Shown here piece after piece: positions 10,961-22,423 of a stretch of 64,000 nt of DNA (its first letter is position 1; each line of letters starts with the position of its first letter). Source of the DNA: Sinonovacula constricta (Eukaryota; Mollusca; Bivalvia; Cardiida; Solecurtidae). Location of the stretch: positions 26,474,954 through 26,538,953 of the forward strand of contig CM017571.1 in assembly GCA_007844125.1 (NCBI GenBank), read 5' to 3'. The position numbers and the translations under genes are program-made. Under the pieces are notes generated by a model. The model made no database searches and was not told the DNA's origin. It saw only the letters and a program-made list of their open reading frames with translations.

Positions 10961-11183
10961 TTAACATTTTCAATGTGCTACACCTTCAGTTTTTTTATAC
11001 AATAAACTCATGAAGATAACAAGAAATGTCACTAGAATTGTCATTATTCCCCAACCCCTGGAAGACTCAATACACGTAAATAGAACCATAAACCCAACCC
11101 CCGGAAGACTCAATACACTTAAATAGAACCATAAATATGACTATGACCTGGAATTTTGTCCATGACAGTGCAACTGCTATATG

Positions 11184-12385
11184 CATGGGTGAAAGTTGGA
11201 AAAATCTTAAATCCTGAAAAATTTGCTGGGGGTCCAAGGGGCTGTAGGACCCCCGGTGGGTCCAGGGCAAATCCCTGGTGGGGGGACAAGGGGGGCGAAG
11301 ATAGCAATTTATATACCCTTTGGAAGCCATTTCTGAAGTGCATTGGTCATGTATTAAGAGGAAACTCTGTTCATATACATTTAAGAAAAACATTATTATT
11401 TCTTATATAAATGAGTTGCCATCTGCAGCACACCAAAGAGCTGTACTTCCAATAAACTTTCTATACAGCCAATTACCTGAATAGCAGTTATAATATAATG
11501 CTCAATATAAAATATTTATATGGCATTTTTAAATGGAAAGCTATTTGAGAACAAAAACAAAATAAAAAGGGGAGGAGTGCAGTAATTAAAATCTTAGTTA
11601 CCAACAAATATCATACAACAATATTAATTTGAGGGACAAGTGGGATAATAACGTTTACTAGAACTGATCGCCTTACGTATCCGAATTTTGTTATTATCCG
11701 AAACTTTGACAGTTAAGATATATTTAATACAATTGTAGCGTTTTAAAAAAAAAAAAAAACTATTATAAATACTGATTTGTCTTGATTGTTCGTACGTTTT
11801 TCTTGTGGTTTGCATCGTCTGCATGTATTCTGAACGCTTTTTTCCCACTCGATTTGTAATTTATCGTCCTGCCACAGGCTTCACAGAAACCGACTCCACT
11901 AATCTCCGGCTTTTTCTGCCATTGCCCCCATTTTCCTCCGTCTGCCTCGACTTTGTTTAGCCATTCCCATCGCCACTTGTTTTTCACGTGTTTCTCAAGA
12001 TCCTTTGTGTTATACCCCAGGGGTAAATACTTCATTTTGTCGAATTTTACTGCTGTTTGTTGCGGTTTTTTATAAAATTGCAGACGAATTTCCGGCACTA
12101 AAGTAGGTTGATAGGAAAATTTGATGACGTCGAAAGCCCGCCAAATAGAAGCCCGATTACGATTGGAAGACTGGAACTGATAGCATGGTTATGATTGGTC
12201 ATTCAAAATAGTGTCATTGCTATATTTAGAAACATGAGATTCCAAACGGTTAATATCGTAATCGACCGAGTTTTGGAGCATCAGACTGCCTACCCCCCCC
12301 CCCCCATTTTCTCAACGGATTTACGAGATTTGTAAAAACGGCCTTGGTGCGGAATTCTGGCATAATCCGAGAACTTTCACCCATG
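11184..12385 (-). mobile_element. CATGGG-ended non-autonomous DNA transposon, 1202 bp
   Basis: The perfect 14-bp inverted ends CATGGGTGAAAGTT / AACTTTCACCCATG are flanked by TATATG on both sides (11178-11183, 12386-12391), a 6-bp target duplication. It carries a minus-strand zinc-finger ORF at 11763-12098 with an NLS-like basic character but no catalytic domain. G-rich sequence 11228-11300 and a 13-C run at 12293-12305 lie near the two ends. The superfamily is not settled; the encoded finger resembles those of hAT-type transposases. Confidence 0.82.
11763..12098 (-). CDS. Zinc-finger domain ORF carried by the transposon (111 aa)
   Basis: The minus-strand ORF begins M-P-E-I-R and carries K-F-D-K-M-K-Y-L-P-L-G-Y at about residues 19-30. 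K-W-R-W-E-W-L at 40-46 is followed by C-E-A-C at about 73-76 and H..H around residues 91-97, a C2H2/BED-like zinc-binding layout. This matches the N-terminal domain organisation of molluscan transposase-like proteins I recall. The reading frame ends within the element without a DDE or hAT dimerisation domain. It may produce a truncated DNA-binding protein able to compete at TIRs, but that is inference. The frame is intact, which is unusual in this window. Confidence 0.6.
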   Translation of the reverse strand: MPEIRLQFYKKPQQTAVKFDKMKYLPLGYNTKDLEKHVKNKWRWEWLNKVEADGGKWGQWQKKPEISGVGFCEACGRTINYKSSGKKAFRIHADDANHKKNVRTIKTNQYL

Positions 12386-12786
12386 TATATGCTATCATTT
12401 GAGGACATACAAAGTGTTACATGTATCCGACATGTTCACTTTCACATCAGTGCAATATAAATGCAAGAGAAACCCGTGCATATTTAACTTTATCATGTTC
12501 ATTTTACAAATCTGATTGTTTATAGTCCCATGTGTGGGATGTATACAAGTGACATGTCACAATAGGCAGAAAACCATGTATTTTTTAAGATCACTGAAAG
12601 TATCAATTCGTGCTGATATTTTTCTTACTTGCAGGTAAGCAGCAAAGAAAGCTGCATATTCATTACATAACCTACTGGTAATATATACTATTTTTCATTA
12701 AATATGGATTTCCCCAGCAGTCTAGCAAGCCATGTGAATTATGAATTTGTGGCATGTTATGTTTATGTGGTAAACAACTTTCTTAC

Positions 12787-12916
12787 CAAGGCATCTGGTA
12801 AAACATCCAAATAGCCACCGGTTTGTCACCTCGGCGCAACTTTTCTTCAGCCAGGAGTTCTGCTCTCTTAGTTGTGTTCCAAGTTTCTTCAAATTTGTTT
12901 AAAAACCTCTTTTTAT
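12787..12916 (-). CDS. Candidate coding exon (130 nt), well-formed, unrecognised protein
   Basis: On the minus strand TTTATATTCCAG|A precedes 12916 and CCTTG|GTAAGAAAG follows 12787. One phase is open, giving about 42 residues: starts K-K-R-F-L-N-K-F-E-E-T-W, middle R-A-E-L-L-A-E-E-K-L-R-R-G-D, end W-M-F-Y-Q-M-P. Charge pattern and low A/T in third positions look like real protein, and this is the most gene-like exon in the left third. I do not recognise the family. It is presumably an upstream exon of the gene whose candidates lie at 9709, 7462, 6351 and 2714. Confidence 0.5.
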
Positions 12917-13365
12917 CTGGAATATAAATACTGTCAATACATACCAAAAAAATAGTAGATTTAACTTAGCAACTTAAATAATGTCTTCAGAAGCTTGGTC
13001 ACTGGCATAATCACTTCATCTTTTATAAATTTTAGGTAAGTAGGTTTGTATTCAATAATACTTATTATACAATTCATACCGATGGGATTATTCTAAAAGA
13101 ATATTCCCAACCCAAACAAATCAGGGTTGTTATTTCAGTAACTGAAAGCATTTAATTCAAAGGTGTTATAGTCCCTACCATACTGATGGTTTATTTATTA
13201 AGATCTTGTTCAAGTTAGACAGGCAATAAATAAATGTGAAACATTTATTACCCGAGGTTTCTAAAACTTCCACTGTGTGTTTTTGTCTCATCCAGGTGGT
13301 GTATTTCTTAGACTGACTCTAGCACTTCGGATGCAGTTTCACTGTATTCACAAAAGCAGTGCATC

Positions 13366-13463
13366 CATCCCTGTCAAACAAGACTTGGGCATACTTGTTT
13401 GCTGCAAAAAAAAACATCCCTGTCAAACAAGACTTGGGCATACTTGTTTGCTGCAAAAAAAAA
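13366..13463 (+). repeat. Two exact tandem copies of a 49-bp unit
   Basis: The unit starts CATCCCTGTCAAACAAGACT and ends CTGCAAAAAAAAA. It occurs at 13366-13414 and 13415-13463 with no difference seen. It is a recent local duplication (or assembly stutter). Confidence 0.85.
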
Positions 13464-15195
13464 CAACTATCTAAAAACAACAACAACAATGTTGTATTGG
13501 AACAGGATGTAAAATAGAGAATGGAAAAAAAAATATTCTATTAACTGCTGGATGACAACCAATTCTTTTGGAAAATTCCTTTTTAAAGTTTAAATTAAAT
13601 GATCAAGGTTGCCTTTTTTTGGACTGGCCTTGACCGTGTAGTGCAGTGGCCAATACTAGTTAATAGTGATGAGGTCTGGTTAACCGGACTTAGTGCCGAT
13701 CATGATTATTTCTAAGTACTTTAACTAATATTTCATTTTACTAACTTATGGCTTTATAGTTTAAAATTTATTTAATGTTTTGGTTACAATTTAAATACAC
13801 TTACCCAATTATTGAACTATTTGATTAATAAATTATTAATACTCATTTAAGACAAGTAACAGTTATACATTTAACCTATCTATATTAAATGACCACTATT
13901 AACCAGGAAAGAGCATTATTGACTGATAATGACCATGTCTATAACTGGTCATGGTCAATATTTTAAAGACTGGCTTTTATGTGTATCTGTCAATATGATT
14001 TATTTTCATTTTTTAAAAAGTAAAAACATAGAGTACTGGTTTTGTTAGCATTTTGTACAATTTAACACTTTATAATTAAATTAACACTGATGTTATAAAG
14101 AAATTTAATAATTGGAATTGGAATGGGGGTTATCAAAATTGGGAACAAAGGCTCAATTTTACCCGACTCAACAACAATCAACTAAGTGCTTTCTCAAATG
14201 TTATTGTAGGCTGTAGTACTGAGAGGACCATGTCATAGTTTCCATATTGAAGCTAAAAGTTTTGGCCTGACACAAGGAATAATTATAAATAAATATATCA
14301 ATATGCTGTCTTAATATAGTAACGTTATAAAAGACTTGAGCAGTTTTATGATGAACACTAGAGCAATCTTGCAGGTGGTTACTTGTTAGTTGTTTCACTT
14401 TGATGGGCTATTTTTATTTACACTGTTTGTTTGATAGAAAAAAACTTCAGGAAATGCGAGGTTGGAGCGCTCCACAAACCAGATTTAAGCACCCCAGTCG
14501 ATCCTTTTGCCGATTGACCGTTCCAAGGCGGTAACCGATGGTTTTTCTTTTTGTGTGTTATGTCTTGTCTCTGTGTTTTTGTACATTTACATTTACCCAG
14601 TTTGCCTTTGTCTAGAGGTAGATAAAATTTAAATATCTGTGGAGATTTTGATAGGACCTTTTCTTATTTACCTATTTAAGTAGAACACATTATCATAACC
14701 ACGTCTTATTCATGTTTTTTTGTTAGTTAAATCAAAAAAAGGCATCATAACTCATGGCCAACCTAGCAGTCTATATAAACTGGCAGGTACTTATGCATAT
14801 GAAGAATTTTAAACAGAGCAAATGATGTGGAATTAAAATATCTATTGTTTCATTCCTGTCATGTATTTACCATTTACCAATAATATCATCAGTATGATTT
14901 TCCATAACCAAAACAATTACTGTGCAGATAAAACAAAACTGCAATATAGTGTTTTTATTTTCGAATTTAGGACATTTCAGAAGATTCTCTATTTTGATGA
15001 ATGCTTAAAAGTTGATGTTGTGGTACTTTTCCTTCAATAAAGGTAATGTCTAGTTGAATATAATCGAGTTATTTATGTCATCACCTAGTGCAATCAATAT
15101 CACAAAGTTCATGATGCAAATAACAAACTTGGTTATGAAAAATACACTGCTATATATAATACTCTATAAATTAGCTGTAATAATTGGCTAACACA
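13464..15195. other. Mostly unassigned; one dispersed-repeat motif
   Basis: No coding region is seen. At 14452-14570 a GC-richer motif (GTTGGAGCGCTCCACAAACC, then CACCCCAGTCGATCC and CCGTTCCAAGGCGG) looks like a dispersed repeat family. Downstream, 14669-14691 is matched in inverse orientation by 34438-34460 inside the Gypsy remnant. Confidence 0.4.
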
Positions 15196-15700
15196 TATTT
15201 TAACTCATCCAAGATTTCATGCAGACAAACATTCTGACCAAGTTTTGTGAAGATCGGGCTATAAATGTGGTCTCTAGTGTGTTCACAAGCTTTTCTAAGA
15301 TTTAACCTACTGACCTACTTATTGACCACATGTGACCCAGTTAAAAATACATCCAAGATTTCATGCAGGAAAACATTCTGATCAAGTTTGGTGAAGATTT
15401 GGCCATAAATGTGGCCTCTAGTGTGTTCACAAGCTTTTTCTAAGATTTGACCTAGTAACCTACTTTTTGACCCCAGGTGATCTCATCCAAGATTGCCTGC
15501 AGACAAACATTCTGACCAAGTTTGGTGAAGATTGGGCTATAAATGTCGTCTCTTTAGTGTGTTCTTTACTAAAATTTGACCTAGTGACCTACTTTTGACC
15601 CCAGGTGACCCAATATTGAACTCATCCAAGATGTCATTCAGACAAACATTCTGGCCAAGTTTGAAGAAGATTGGATAAAAACTGTGGCCTCTTCCAAGGA
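15196..15700. repeat. Degenerate 145-bp repeat units (three)
   Basis: Three diverged units with the phrase CATCCAAGATTTCATGCAG..AACATTCTGA..AAGTTTGGTGAAGAT belong to the same family as the array at 16081-17764. They stop abruptly at about 15692 where a protein-like ORF begins. Confidence 0.85.
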
Positions 15701-15916
15701 TATTTCAATAAGAGACTTAAACACTGCCTTAAAGAAAAAGTAATTAACCCCTTAAAAGATGGGAAAGTGACAAAAATGTGGACAAATAACAACTGCCAGT
15801 CCATGAATCACGTCCTAAAACAGACAACCTATTGGAAAACAAAGACACTTCCAAATTTTATGGACTTAGCCCATGTTTTAGTGAAAGGTCAGTATAATTT
15901 CTCCGGAGTGCTCTAG
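15671..15916 (+). pseudogene. Transposase-like C-terminal fragment fused to the repeat array
   Basis: The ORF enters from the repeat and from about residue 8 reads F-Q-G-Y-F-N-K-R-L-K-H-C-L, then W-T-N-N-N-C-Q-S-M-N-H-V-L-K, W-K-T-K-T-L-P-N-F and V-K-G-Q-Y. N-N-N-C-E-S-x-N-H-x-L-K followed by W-K is a pattern I associate with the C-terminal part of MULE-type transposase proteins in invertebrates. The N-terminal catalytic region is absent. It is either a captured exon or the stump of an element into which repeats were inserted. Confidence 0.45.
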
Positions 15917-16080
15917 TCGGAAAGACACAACATAATTTCGTCAAAATAATTGGTATAAGATAACCTGTTAAAATATAATTGTCAAGAATTCAAAACTTTT
16001 CATTTGACATTTTAAGTGAATACTTTTGACAGTTTTTGACATTATTCTGTACGTGCATATTATTGTTATCCCAAAAACTA

Positions 16081-17764
16081 AACAAGAGGGCCATGATGGC
16101 CCTTAATCGCTCACCTGATGACACAGGCTTTACGTAGGCTCAAATCTGGCATTAAGTAATTAAGAGTTATTTACTTTAGAAACCTTTGGTGAAGATTGGA
16201 CCATTAGTGTGGCCACTGGGTTGATAACATTTTCTAGAATTTTACCAAGTAACCTACTGAATCCACATGACTCACTTCAAAACATATGTAAGATTTCATA
16301 CTGGCAAACATGATGGTCAAGTTTGGTGAAGACTGGGCCATCAATGTAGCCTCTTAAGTGTTTTCACAAGCTTTTTCTAAAATTTGACCTAGTGACCTAC
16401 TTTATGACCCGACGAGACCCAATAACGAACTCATCCGAAATTTCATGCAGACAAACATACTGATCAAGTTTGGTGAAGATTGGGCTATAAATGTGGCCTC
16501 TAGTGTGTTCACAAGCTTTTTCTAAGATTTGACCTAGTGACCTACTTTTTGACCCCACGTGACCCAGTTACGAACTCATCCAAGATTTCATGCAGACAAA
16601 CATTCTGACCAAGTTTGGTGAAGATTGGGCTATAAATGTGGCCTCTAGTGTGTTCACAAGCTTTTTCTAAGATTTGACCTAGTGACCTACTTTTTGACCC
16701 CACGTGACCCAGTTACGAACTCATCCAAGATTTCATGCAGACAAACATTCTGACCAAGTTTGGTGAAGATTGGGCTATAAATGTGGCCTCTAGTGTGTTC
16801 ACAAGCTTTTTCTAAGATTTGACCTAGTGACCTACTTTTTGACCCCACGTGACCCAGTTACGAACTCATCCAAGATTTCATGCAGACAAACATTCTGACC
16901 AAGTTTGGTGAAGATTGGGCTATAAATGTGGCCTCTAGTGTGTTCACAAGCTTTTTCTAAGATTTGACCTAGTGACCTACTTTTTGACCCCACGTGACCC
17001 AGTTACGAACTCATCCAAGATTTCATGCAGACAAACATTCTGACCAAGTTTGGTGAAGATTGGGCTATAAATGTGGCCTCTAGTGTGTTCACAAGCTTTT
17101 TCTAAGATTTGACCTAGTGACCTACTTTTTGACCCCACGTGACCCAGTTACGAACTCATCCAAGATTTCATGCAGACAAACATTCTGATCAAGTTTGGTG
17201 AAGATTGGGCTATAAATGTGGTCTCTAGTGTGTTCACAAGTTTTTCCTAAAATTTGACCTCGTGACCTACTTTTTGGCCCCAGGTGACCCAATAATGAAC
17301 TCGTCCAAGATTTCATGCAGGCAAACATTCTGACCAAGTTAGGTGAAGATTGGGCTATAAATGTGGCCTCTAGTGTGTTCACAAGCTTTTTCTAAGATTT
17401 GACCTAGTGACCTACTTTTTGACCCCACGTGACCCAGTTACGAACTCATCCAAGATTTCATGCAGACAAACATTCTGACCAAGTTTGGTGAAGATTGGGC
17501 TATAAATGTGGTCTCTAGTGTGTTCACAAGTTTTTCCTAAAATTTGACCTCGTGACCTACTTTTTGACCCCAGGTGACCCAATAATGAACTCATCCAAGA
17601 TTTCATGCAGACAAACACTCTGACCAAGTTTGATGAAGATTGGATAAAAATTGTGGCCTCTAGTGTGTTCACAAGGTAAATGTTGACGACGAACGACGAA
17701 CGCCGGACGAAGCGGTATCACAAAAGCTCCCCTTGAGCACGTTGTGCTCAGGTAAGCTAAAAAA
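16081..17764 (+). mobile_element. 145-bp-repeat element with terminal hairpins (Helentron/pearl-like candidate)
   Basis: It starts AACAAGAGGGCCATGATGGC, a near-palindrome, and runs through about ten units of 145 bp. Four successive unit starts are exactly 145 bp apart: 16561, 16706, 16851, 16996, 17141. It finishes with CTTGAGCAC-GTT-GTGCTC and AGGTAAGCTAAAAAAG. Units at about 17221 and 17511 share variants (GTCTCTAGTG, TTTTTCCTAAAATTTGACCTCG), giving a 290-bp two-unit higher-order repeat. It encodes nothing; antisense ORFs of 86 aa are repeat translations. Tandem core plus 3' hairpin resembles molluscan pearl/Helentron-type elements, but I cannot confirm the superfamily. Confidence 0.75.
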
Positions 17765-18914
17765 GTAATAAAAAGAGCAGACCGATCGTTGTATAATAAA
17801 TATTCCAATATGTATAAAAACATTACAATAAACACCAGGTCCGTAGTGCATTATTAAATTTAATGTGCCACACAAACGTATTCTCGTCAATTACAGTAAC
17901 AACTAGTCAGAATAAACATCATTCCCGTAAAAATAATCAACTTTTAATGTATAAACTTAAATCTTTTAATATAATTTATGGAATTTGATTAGTATTATTG
18001 CAGATTATGACAAATAAAACCATTTTTAAGGTGGATTCTTGAAAATCAAAGTGCATTCCGGTATCTTTGGTGGATTCTGGTAAGTCATGTCAACCTATTT
18101 GATGTAATTTTCAGTATTATTAAATACAGTAACTACACATATTTAAAGGCTAAGTGTTACCCGCAGATGTCTAAATGGGCGTGTGTGTTTTTTTCCAGAA
18201 AAGGGCACTTTAAGCACGCCAGGTTCTACTGAAAGGCGTATGCATCTATTAACAGGCCTCTTCAAACATTTTTTATGCACCATTTGTAGAATTGTTGCAA
18301 TATATTGTTTTTCAATTCAGGTAACAATACCTTGTCACTGCTTTGGGGAATAAGGGCATAATTTCTGCATTGAACACTACATTGTTACACATTACAAATC
18401 ACGATAAAAATTCTGTAATTTCTATCATTCCAAACCTATAAATACATGTAAGCACGATAGTGATCTCTGCTCAAAGATATCTAGGTCAGAGCAGATTACC
18501 TGAATGACGATACAACGTAATCTCAAATGTGAGTTGTCACATGGTTTTCTTAATTAAAAAAAACTATCTGCAGCATTGCTCAGACAGGAAAAAACAGTTT
18601 GCAATAAGGAATTGGAATTTATTTTTCACAGCACACACTGATCTAGGGCATCAATGAGCAGCCTTTTGCAGGACCTTTTCATGTAACGATGATTTATTTA
18701 GGGGAGAAAAAATATTTTGGTCCAAACTGTCAGATATCACCTTTATTATTCCCTAACATACACAAAGTTTGTTTACTTTACCATCAAATGTTAAGAATTA
18801 AGTTGGCTGGATCTGCTATTTTCATCTAAAAAAGAATTCATAATTTAACAAATCATAATTGTATGTTAATGATATATATTAATGCACTAAAACAATTTTA
18901 TATTTGAAGTATTA
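17765..18914. other. Unassigned stretch
   Basis: No ORF above 60 codons outside the repeat, no RNA gene and no recognised repeat. Confidence 0.4.
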
Positions 18915-20256
18915 ACTAGAACTCTGCGAGTCGGATGTGTCGCCTGACGAAAACTTTGTCGACATAAAAAATGTTAATTAGTTTTTTGTTGTACAGATAT
19001 AAGCAATGTATTTGCACAAAATTCACATATAAAATAACCTTTTAATTGTCTCATTGCAAAAAACATGCTATATCCTTTGCAAGAAATGCACTAAAAATCA
19101 ATCAAATGGGAATAACTAAAAAAACGGAAGAAGGTAGAGTTACCCTTCTTGTGCACTGTACTTTGAGTCATTGCCAGAAACATGCATACCAAGTTTGTAG
19201 TCATTTGGACCTACGGTGACAAAGTTAGGCTCTGGACAAGAAATGCTCTAAAAGAATCAATCAAAGGGGAATAATTCAAAAACGGAACAAGGTAGAGTTA
19301 CTGTTCTTGTGCCCTGCACTTCCGAGTCATTGCCAGAAACATGCATACCAAGTTTTGAGTCATTTGGACCTACGGTGAAAATGTTAGGATATGGACAAGA
19401 AATGCTCTATAAAATCAATCAAAGGGGAATAACTAAAAAACAGAAGAAGGTAGAGTTACCATTCTTGTGCACTGCACTTTGAGTCATTGCCAGAAACATG
19501 CACACCAAGTTTTGAGTCATTTGGACCTACAGTGACAAAGTTACACTCTGGACAAAAATGCTCTATAAAAATCAATAAAATGGGAATAATTAAAAAACGG
19601 AACAAGGTAGAGTTACGGTTCTTGTGTGCTGCACTTCGAGTCATTGCCAGAAATATGCATACCAAATTTGGAATCATTTGGACCTACCGTGACAAAGTTA
19701 GGCTCTGGACAAGAAATGCTCTAAAAGAATCAATCAAAGGGGAATAATTCAAAATTGGAACAAGGTAGAGTTACTGTTCTTGTGCCCTGCACTTCGAGTC
19801 ATTGCCAGAAACATGCATACCAAGTTTGGAGTCATTTGGACCTACGGTGAAAATGTTAGGCTATGGACAAGAAATGCTCTATAAAATCAATCAAAGGGGA
19901 ATAACTAAAAAACAGAAGAAGGTAGAGTCACTATTCTTGTGCACTGCACTTTGAGTCATTTCCAGAAACATGCACACCAAGTTTGGAGTCATTTGGATCT
20001 ACAGTGACAAAGTTAGGCTCTGGACAAGAAATGCTCTATAAAATCAATCAAAGGGGAATAACTAAAAACAGAAGAAGGTAGAGTTACCATTCTTGTGCAT
20101 TGCACTTTGAGTCATTGCCAGAAACATGCATACCAAGTTTGGAGTCATTTGAACCTACGGTGACAAAGTTAGGCTCCGGACAAGGAAATCCGGACGCGAC
20201 GCCGCCGCCTACAAAGTAATCCCTATATGTCACCTTTTCAGGCGACACAAAAAGGG
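18915..20256 (+). mobile_element. 158-bp-repeat element with GTGTCGCCTGA inverted ends
   Basis: Seven units of about 157-159 bp (marker GGTAGAGTTAC at about 19130, 19288, 19448, 19606, 19763, 19920, 20079) lie between GTGTCGCCTGACG at 18938 and the inverse TCAGGCGACAC at about 20238. Units 2 and 5 share CTGTTCTTGTGCCCTGCACT, and units 3 and 6 share ATTCTTGTGCACTGCACT. The array therefore has a three-unit (474-bp) higher-order period. Short ORFs at 19456-19747 are translations of the repeat. The call as a non-autonomous mobile element is inference from the inverted ends. Confidence 0.7.
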
Positions 20257-21081
20257 TGCCATTTAAGACTAGAAACGTTCCTTTTGAACTGAAATCAAGC
20301 TTTACAATGGCTTAGAAAAAAAATAAGAGTCTCACTATGTATGAGACATATGCTGATGCCTATACTATATTCAATTATTATGTTACTACCTGTATGTGTT
20401 CAATTAAAGTAAATTGATCTACATCTGCTAAATGATACAACTGAAAATCCATCTTTTGTTAATAATCAATTCAATGCTAACTTAATTTGAAGAAAAATCT
20501 TGGGTGTTCATATTTATAATTTTACTTATTAAAATGTGAATTAAAGAGTTGAGAATGTAATAATATTGTTTCTAAAACTAAATCTCTAGTTACCTCATAT
20601 TGTCAGCAGAGATTGGTTGATGTTGTATAAATGATTCTACCTGCATTAAATCATTGTTTATGATCTGATGTAATGATTTGTGGAATGGCAATGCACATTA
20701 AAAATACAGCAGCATAATTTTGGTCATTTCTTAAATAAAAAAATCATCACAAGGAGGTTGTGTCATATATTGTGTTTATTTCTGTAAGTAAGCTTCAAAT
20801 TGTGATCGTGAAAACCCATTATTTTCACCCCGAAGCCCAATAAAATGTAAAGGACGGGAAACTCCATGATGTCAGAGCGCCGGTACGAATACCCAGCCAA
20901 AACCCTAATGACCAAGTCTTTATCTCTATCTGTTAACAATGCTGCAATAAGTACAGTGACTTTGATGGGTTGGTTGTTGTGGTTAATTTTGGGTTTGAAA
21001 TCGGTGTGCTGAGAGCAATATCATAAAACTATTAGACTGAATAAATGTTATGACAATCAGTACAATCTGTAACCTACACCA
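20257..21081. other. Unassigned stretch
   Basis: Nothing recognised: AT-rich, no splice-bounded ORFs. Confidence 0.4.
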
Positions 21082-21597
21082 AATGATGTCATTTTGAAAG
21101 TGTTCTTTATCTTTGAAAACAAAGATCGGACCCACTAAATTTCAATGCACAGTCAAGTAAATAAATACTGCTTGTGACTGAGACGCGATGACTTCACTAA
21201 CGATGTTGTATGCAATTTACATAATGTTGCATCATTGTAACATTCAATAAATGGGTTTTTTCCATTGTGTAGAAAACCTACATTACAGTTAAGGGACTCA
21301 CTTGTTGACCACGATTGGTGAAAGGGATTTCCCAGGCTTATGTTGATGACGTTTACCTAGTTTGCCAATCATAGCATTTGAACAGGTGCCCTGCTTAATA
21401 TAGATTGCAGGCAGGTATTTCTTCTGGAAAATTGTAGCTAGCGGTCAGTAAACAATTAGAATAAGATTTTGGACAAATCACAACTTTGATCTGCTAATTA
21501 TATAGTTATATGAGGTGGGATAAAAGTGGAACGCTCATAAGCTAATGGCCTTGACATATTCAATTGCATTACCTTAGTCAAATTCTACCTATGCTGA
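21082..21597. repeat. Dispersed 516-bp repeat R, copy 1
   Basis: The segment from AATGATGTCATTTTG to CTACCTATGCTGA recurs at 35924-36435 with roughly 2-3% substitutions and a small indel near 21500. No TIRs, LTR-like ends or target duplication are evident. It contains AATAAA-type and GATAAAAG motifs but no ORF. Confidence 0.9.
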
Positions 21598-21633
21598 TGC
21601 TATTTGAAGCATTTTTACACAACATTCACATTA

Positions 21634-22265
21634 AAAACAAGAGCACTGCAAGGCAGAGCAAAATACGCCAGCCAATAGGGCAATTTGAAACAAACTGCTG
21701 TGCACTCTGGTGCAATGCAGTATGGCAAAGTTCTGGACTGCACTCTGGGTTATTGCAAGAAAACTGAAATTAAAGTAGAATAACATAAAAAAAAATCTTT
21801 TAATCTGTCAACCTGCTGAGCACTGTTGTGTTATGCACTCTGGCATGATTGCGGACTGCAATCTGGATACATGAAAAAAAAAAATCAAAGGGGAATACCA
21901 TCAAATATACACAAATTTACCTGAGAGATTGGCATTTGTGCAGAAAGGGGCATTACTCAAAAATAAGAAGAGGAGAGTGACAGTTCTTGTGCACTGCACT
22001 CTGTTTCAATAACATCTATCTACCTATGAAGTTTCAAGTCAATAGCTTTGATAATGTAGGAGTATGGTCCAGACGAACATAAGTATAAAATTGAACTAAG
22101 GGTAATAACTCCAAATCATGAAGTGTACAGTGATGGTTCTTATGCACTGCACTCAGTCTAAATGAGATCTATCCACCTGCGAAGTTTAAAAATCAAATGT
22201 TGAAACAGCCACAGTTACAATCATTGAAATTAGGACACACCCGATCGCCTGAGGCGACAAAAATT
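21634..22265 (+). mobile_element. Second member of the CGCCTGA-ended repeat superfamily
   Basis: It starts ACAAGAGCACTGCAAGGCAG and ends ATCGCCTGAGGCGACAAAAA. In between it repeats motifs shared with the 158-bp family (AAGGGGAATAC, GACAGTTCTTGTGCACTGCA, AGTTTCAAGTCAAT) in three diverged units. It is non-coding. It sits 37 bp downstream of repeat R. Confidence 0.6.
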
Positions 22266-22423
22266 AAGATTAGGCAAGCAAGCTCACCAAAGTTTGTCGC
22301 CTGAATGGCGACTAATTTCTCAGCTTGGTTTTCCATATAACTATTGCTAAAAAAAGTGAAATTTCAAAAAAAAAAAGGTATAGCTGTAAAAGACATTGCT
22401 TTCGTGCCATTTTGTTTTGTAAT

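Noticed and set aside
11067..11410. Overlapping 74-108-aa ORFs on both strands
   Set aside because: They cover the G-rich left part of the CATGGG-ended element; Pro/Gly-rich in both directions, typical of GC-skewed non-coding sequence.
13620..13990. Possible TIR pair (ACTGGCCTTGACC / GGTCATGGTCAATA)
   Set aside because: The inverse match is too weak and no target duplication was found.
16081..17764. CRISPR-like regular array
   Set aside because: The 145-bp units are contiguous with no variable spacers, and the surrounding sequence is eukaryotic with spliced exons and SINEs.
17122..17835. Minus-strand ORFs of 86-92 aa with repeated peptide
   Set aside because: They are translations of the 145-bp tandem repeat and recur once per two units; no independent coding evidence.
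19456..19747. ORFs in the 158-bp array
   Set aside because: Translations of the tandem unit on both strands.
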